Below are positions 62,747-64,000 of a DNA stretch of 64,000 nucleotides, piece by piece; position 1 is the stretch's first letter, and each line of letters begins with the position of its first letter. The position numbers and the translations under genes were made by a program. The notes beneath the pieces are model-generated. The model was not told where the DNA came from. It was given only the letters and a program-made list of their open reading frames with translations, and did not search any database. Location of the stretch: assembly GCA_019113845.1 (NCBI GenBank), contig DXGQ01000042.1, positions 62,001 to 126,000 of the forward strand. Reading direction: 5' to 3'. The DNA comes from Candidatus Anaerobutyricum avicola (GTDB lineage: Bacteria; Bacillota; Clostridia; Lachnospirales; Lachnospiraceae).

Positions 62747-63601
62747 ATGGCAAGACCCAGCCGCTGTCGGCGTGTGTGCGAGGAACCGGTTTATGACAGC
62801 TTTGCCCCCTGTGGAAGAGCTCAGACGGAGACCGTTACGCTGACGGTAGATGAATACGAGGTCATACGCCTGGTGGATTATGAGAAGAAGACCCACGGGC
62901 AGTGTGCCTCGCAGATGGATATTTCCCGGACGACGGTGACGGAGATGTATGAGAGAGCCCGCTATAAGATTGCGGACTGTCTGATCAACGGAAAATTGCT
63001 GCGCATCAGCGGCGGCAACTATCAGGTCTGTCGGGGCCGGGCGGCCGGAGAGCGGGGCTGCGGACGGCGCTGCCGGTGGATGCAGCCAAAGTTCCCGGAT
63101 GGAGAGACGGAAACAGCGAAGAGAGAGAAAGGAGCGCATACTATGAGAATCGCAGTAACTTATGAAGATGGAAATGTATATCAGCATTTTGGTCACACCA
63201 GCCAGATGAAGCTGTACGATGTGGAAGATAATAAAGTAGTGCATGAGGAAGTGGTGGATACTGCCGGAAACGGCCACGGCGCGCTGGCAGGATTTCTTGC
63301 CGGTCTGAAAGTGGATATGCTGATCTGCGGCGGGATCGGAGGCGGCGCACGAACAGCTCTTGCCGAAGCAGGCATCGAACTGTATCCGGGCGTGAGTGGA
63401 AATGCAGACGCCGCAGTGGAAGCATTTCTTGCCGGAAACCTCGATTATGACCCGGACACCCTTTGCAGCCATCACGGCCATGAGCACCACGGAGAAGGCG
63501 GTCATTGCGGCGATCACGAGCATCACGGGGAAGGCGGCAGCTGTGGCGGACATGGGCATCATGGCGGAGAAAGTCACTGCGGCAGTCATGGATGCCACTA
63601 G
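62747..63601 (+). CDS. Fusion of DUF134 DNA-binding domain with NifX/NifB-like domain and His-rich tail
   Basis: A 284-residue protein. Residues about 1-100 are DUF134 ('MARPSRCRRVCEEPVYDSFA', 'LTVDEYEVIRLVDYEKKTHG', 'QMDISRTTVTEMYERARYKI'), a helix-turn-helix family. Residues about 133-240 are a dinitrogenase iron-molybdenum cofactor (NifX/NafY) domain ('MRIAVTYEDGNVYQHFGHTS', 'VVDTAGNGHGALAGFLAGLK', 'LICGGIGGGARTALAEAGIE'). The last ~40 residues are His/Gly/Cys-rich ('HGHEHHGEGGHCGDHEHH'), suited to metal binding. ATG 62747 follows GGAGGTG. An internal ATG at 63143 with AAAGGAG (63128-63134) could also yield the NifX part alone (152 residues). Confidence 0.88.
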   Translation: MARPSRCRRVCEEPVYDSFAPCGRAQTETVTLTVDEYEVIRLVDYEKKTHGQCASQMDISRTTVTEMYERARYKIADCLINGKLLRISGGNYQVCRGRAAGERGCGRRCRWMQPKFPDGETETAKREKGAHTMRIAVTYEDGNVYQHFGHTSQMKLYDVEDNKVVHEEVVDTAGNGHGALAGFLAGLKVDMLICGGIGGGARTALAEAGIELYPGVSGNADAAVEAFLAGNLDYDPDTLCSHHGHEHHGEGGHCGDHEHHGEGGSCGGHGHHGGESHCGSHGCH

Positions 63602-63655
63602 TGTACTGACCCGTTCATTTTCGCTATCATGCGAAATGTGTGCAGGTCAGTACAC
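63601..63655. terminator. Long inverted repeat after the DUF134-NifX gene
   Basis: GTGTACTGACC (63601-63611) and GGTCAGTACAC (63645-63655) pair perfectly, and the inner CATTTTCGC/GCGAAATG can extend the stem. It lies between convergent genes and lacks a T run; a terminator is likely but a protein-binding palindrome is possible. Confidence 0.5.
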
Positions 63656-63671
63656 CAGGAGAGCGGCGGAT

Positions 63672-64000
63672 TTATTTTATTGAGTGAAGACCGTCGGCGT
63701 CGTAGGAACCTTCTGCGTAGAAACAGCAGGTATTTTGCGCATCTTCAAAAATCAGATGCAGATGACGGTTGCCGGACTCTGCGGCGGAGAAATCACGGAT
63801 CTCGCCTCTGACGAGATAGGAGGAGCCTGTCTGACCGGACAATTGAAGCTCAAGGAGAGCAAAGGCGCCCTGTTCATGGTGAATCGTTCCGTGGGCGCGG
63901 TATTGATCTTCTCCGTTTATGGCTTCCACGGACAGATTCAACTGGATAACGCTTTCCTGTGAATCGGAAGTTTCCCAGCCGGTTCCGCTGATCTGGTAGG
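63672..64000 (-). CDS. C-terminal part of an unknown protein (5' end outside window)
   Basis: The minus-strand frame is open from the window's right edge to a stop at 63672-63674, giving about 108 residues ('YQISGTGWETSDSQESVIQL' to 'AEGSYDADGLHSIK'). The pattern of alternating polar and hydrophobic residues suggests a beta-rich domain. I do not recognise the family. It is convergent with the DUF134-NifX gene. Confidence 0.5.
   Translation of the reverse strand, partial: YQISGTGWETSDSQESVIQLNLSVEAINGEDQYRAHGTIHHEQGAFALLELQLSGQTGSSYLVRGEIRDFSAAESGNRHLHLIFEDAQNTCCFYAEGSYDADGLHSIK

Overview
The window looks like a chromosomal segment of a Gram-positive gut Clostridia, most likely a Lachnospiraceae member. 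The reasons are moderate G+C, strong AGGAGG-type ribosome binding sites, class B sortases with FctA-type pilins, a pst-phoU-PhoB/PhoR cluster, a NiaR-controlled nadABC operon, and an Rrf2-iscS-iscU operon. I cannot fix the genus. No rRNA, tRNA or CRISPR array was seen.

Bases 1-17.7k hold two paralogous sortase-dependent pilus loci. Locus A (1-6.1k) runs: large adhesin (cut by the window start), SipA-like pseudo signal peptidase, FctA-type pilin, class B sortase, KTGD-anchored accessory pilin. Its sortase has an in-frame amber codon and its accessory gene a frameshift, so locus A looks decayed. Locus B (9.4-16.8k) has the same order with every gene open, plus a small coiled-coil gene. Each locus is followed by a nearly identical unknown gene and a full (A) or truncated (B) Rpn-type nuclease gene. 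Between the loci sits a tyrosine recombinase gene flanked by two matching palindromic sites.

Bases 17.7-28.5k are mostly housekeeping: a small alarmone synthetase, the phosphate operon pstSCAB-phoU with its two-component system, and a polar amino acid ABC transporter. Bases 28.6-34k hold feoA and a feoB gene cut in two by a 2,717-bp element. The element carries a large serine recombinase, a small protein, a holin and a GH25 endolysin. Joining its ends rebuilds a perfect 14-bp inverted repeat around a TG dinucleotide, and precise excision would restore a 713-residue FeoB.

Bases 34-46.6k contain mgsA, a PadR-DUF1700-DUF4097 unit, a PepSY lipoprotein, a GntR(YtrA-like)-ABC transporter operon with a clear promoter and operator, two small unknown genes, and niaR with nadA-nadB-nadC. 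Bases 46.9-55.5k hold a CPBP protease (9-G tract in its leader), an acyltransferase, an O-antigen-ligase-like protein, a YbaK-type deacylase, carB and a PAP2 phosphatase.

Bases 55.5-64k hold the Rrf2-iscS-iscU unit with a palindromic operator, a DUF1275 protein, an RlmD/RumA-type methyltransferase, azlCD, the decayed remains of an AAA15 ATPase-RloB pair, and a DUF134-NifX fusion with a histidine-rich tail. A gene of unknown function runs off the right edge.
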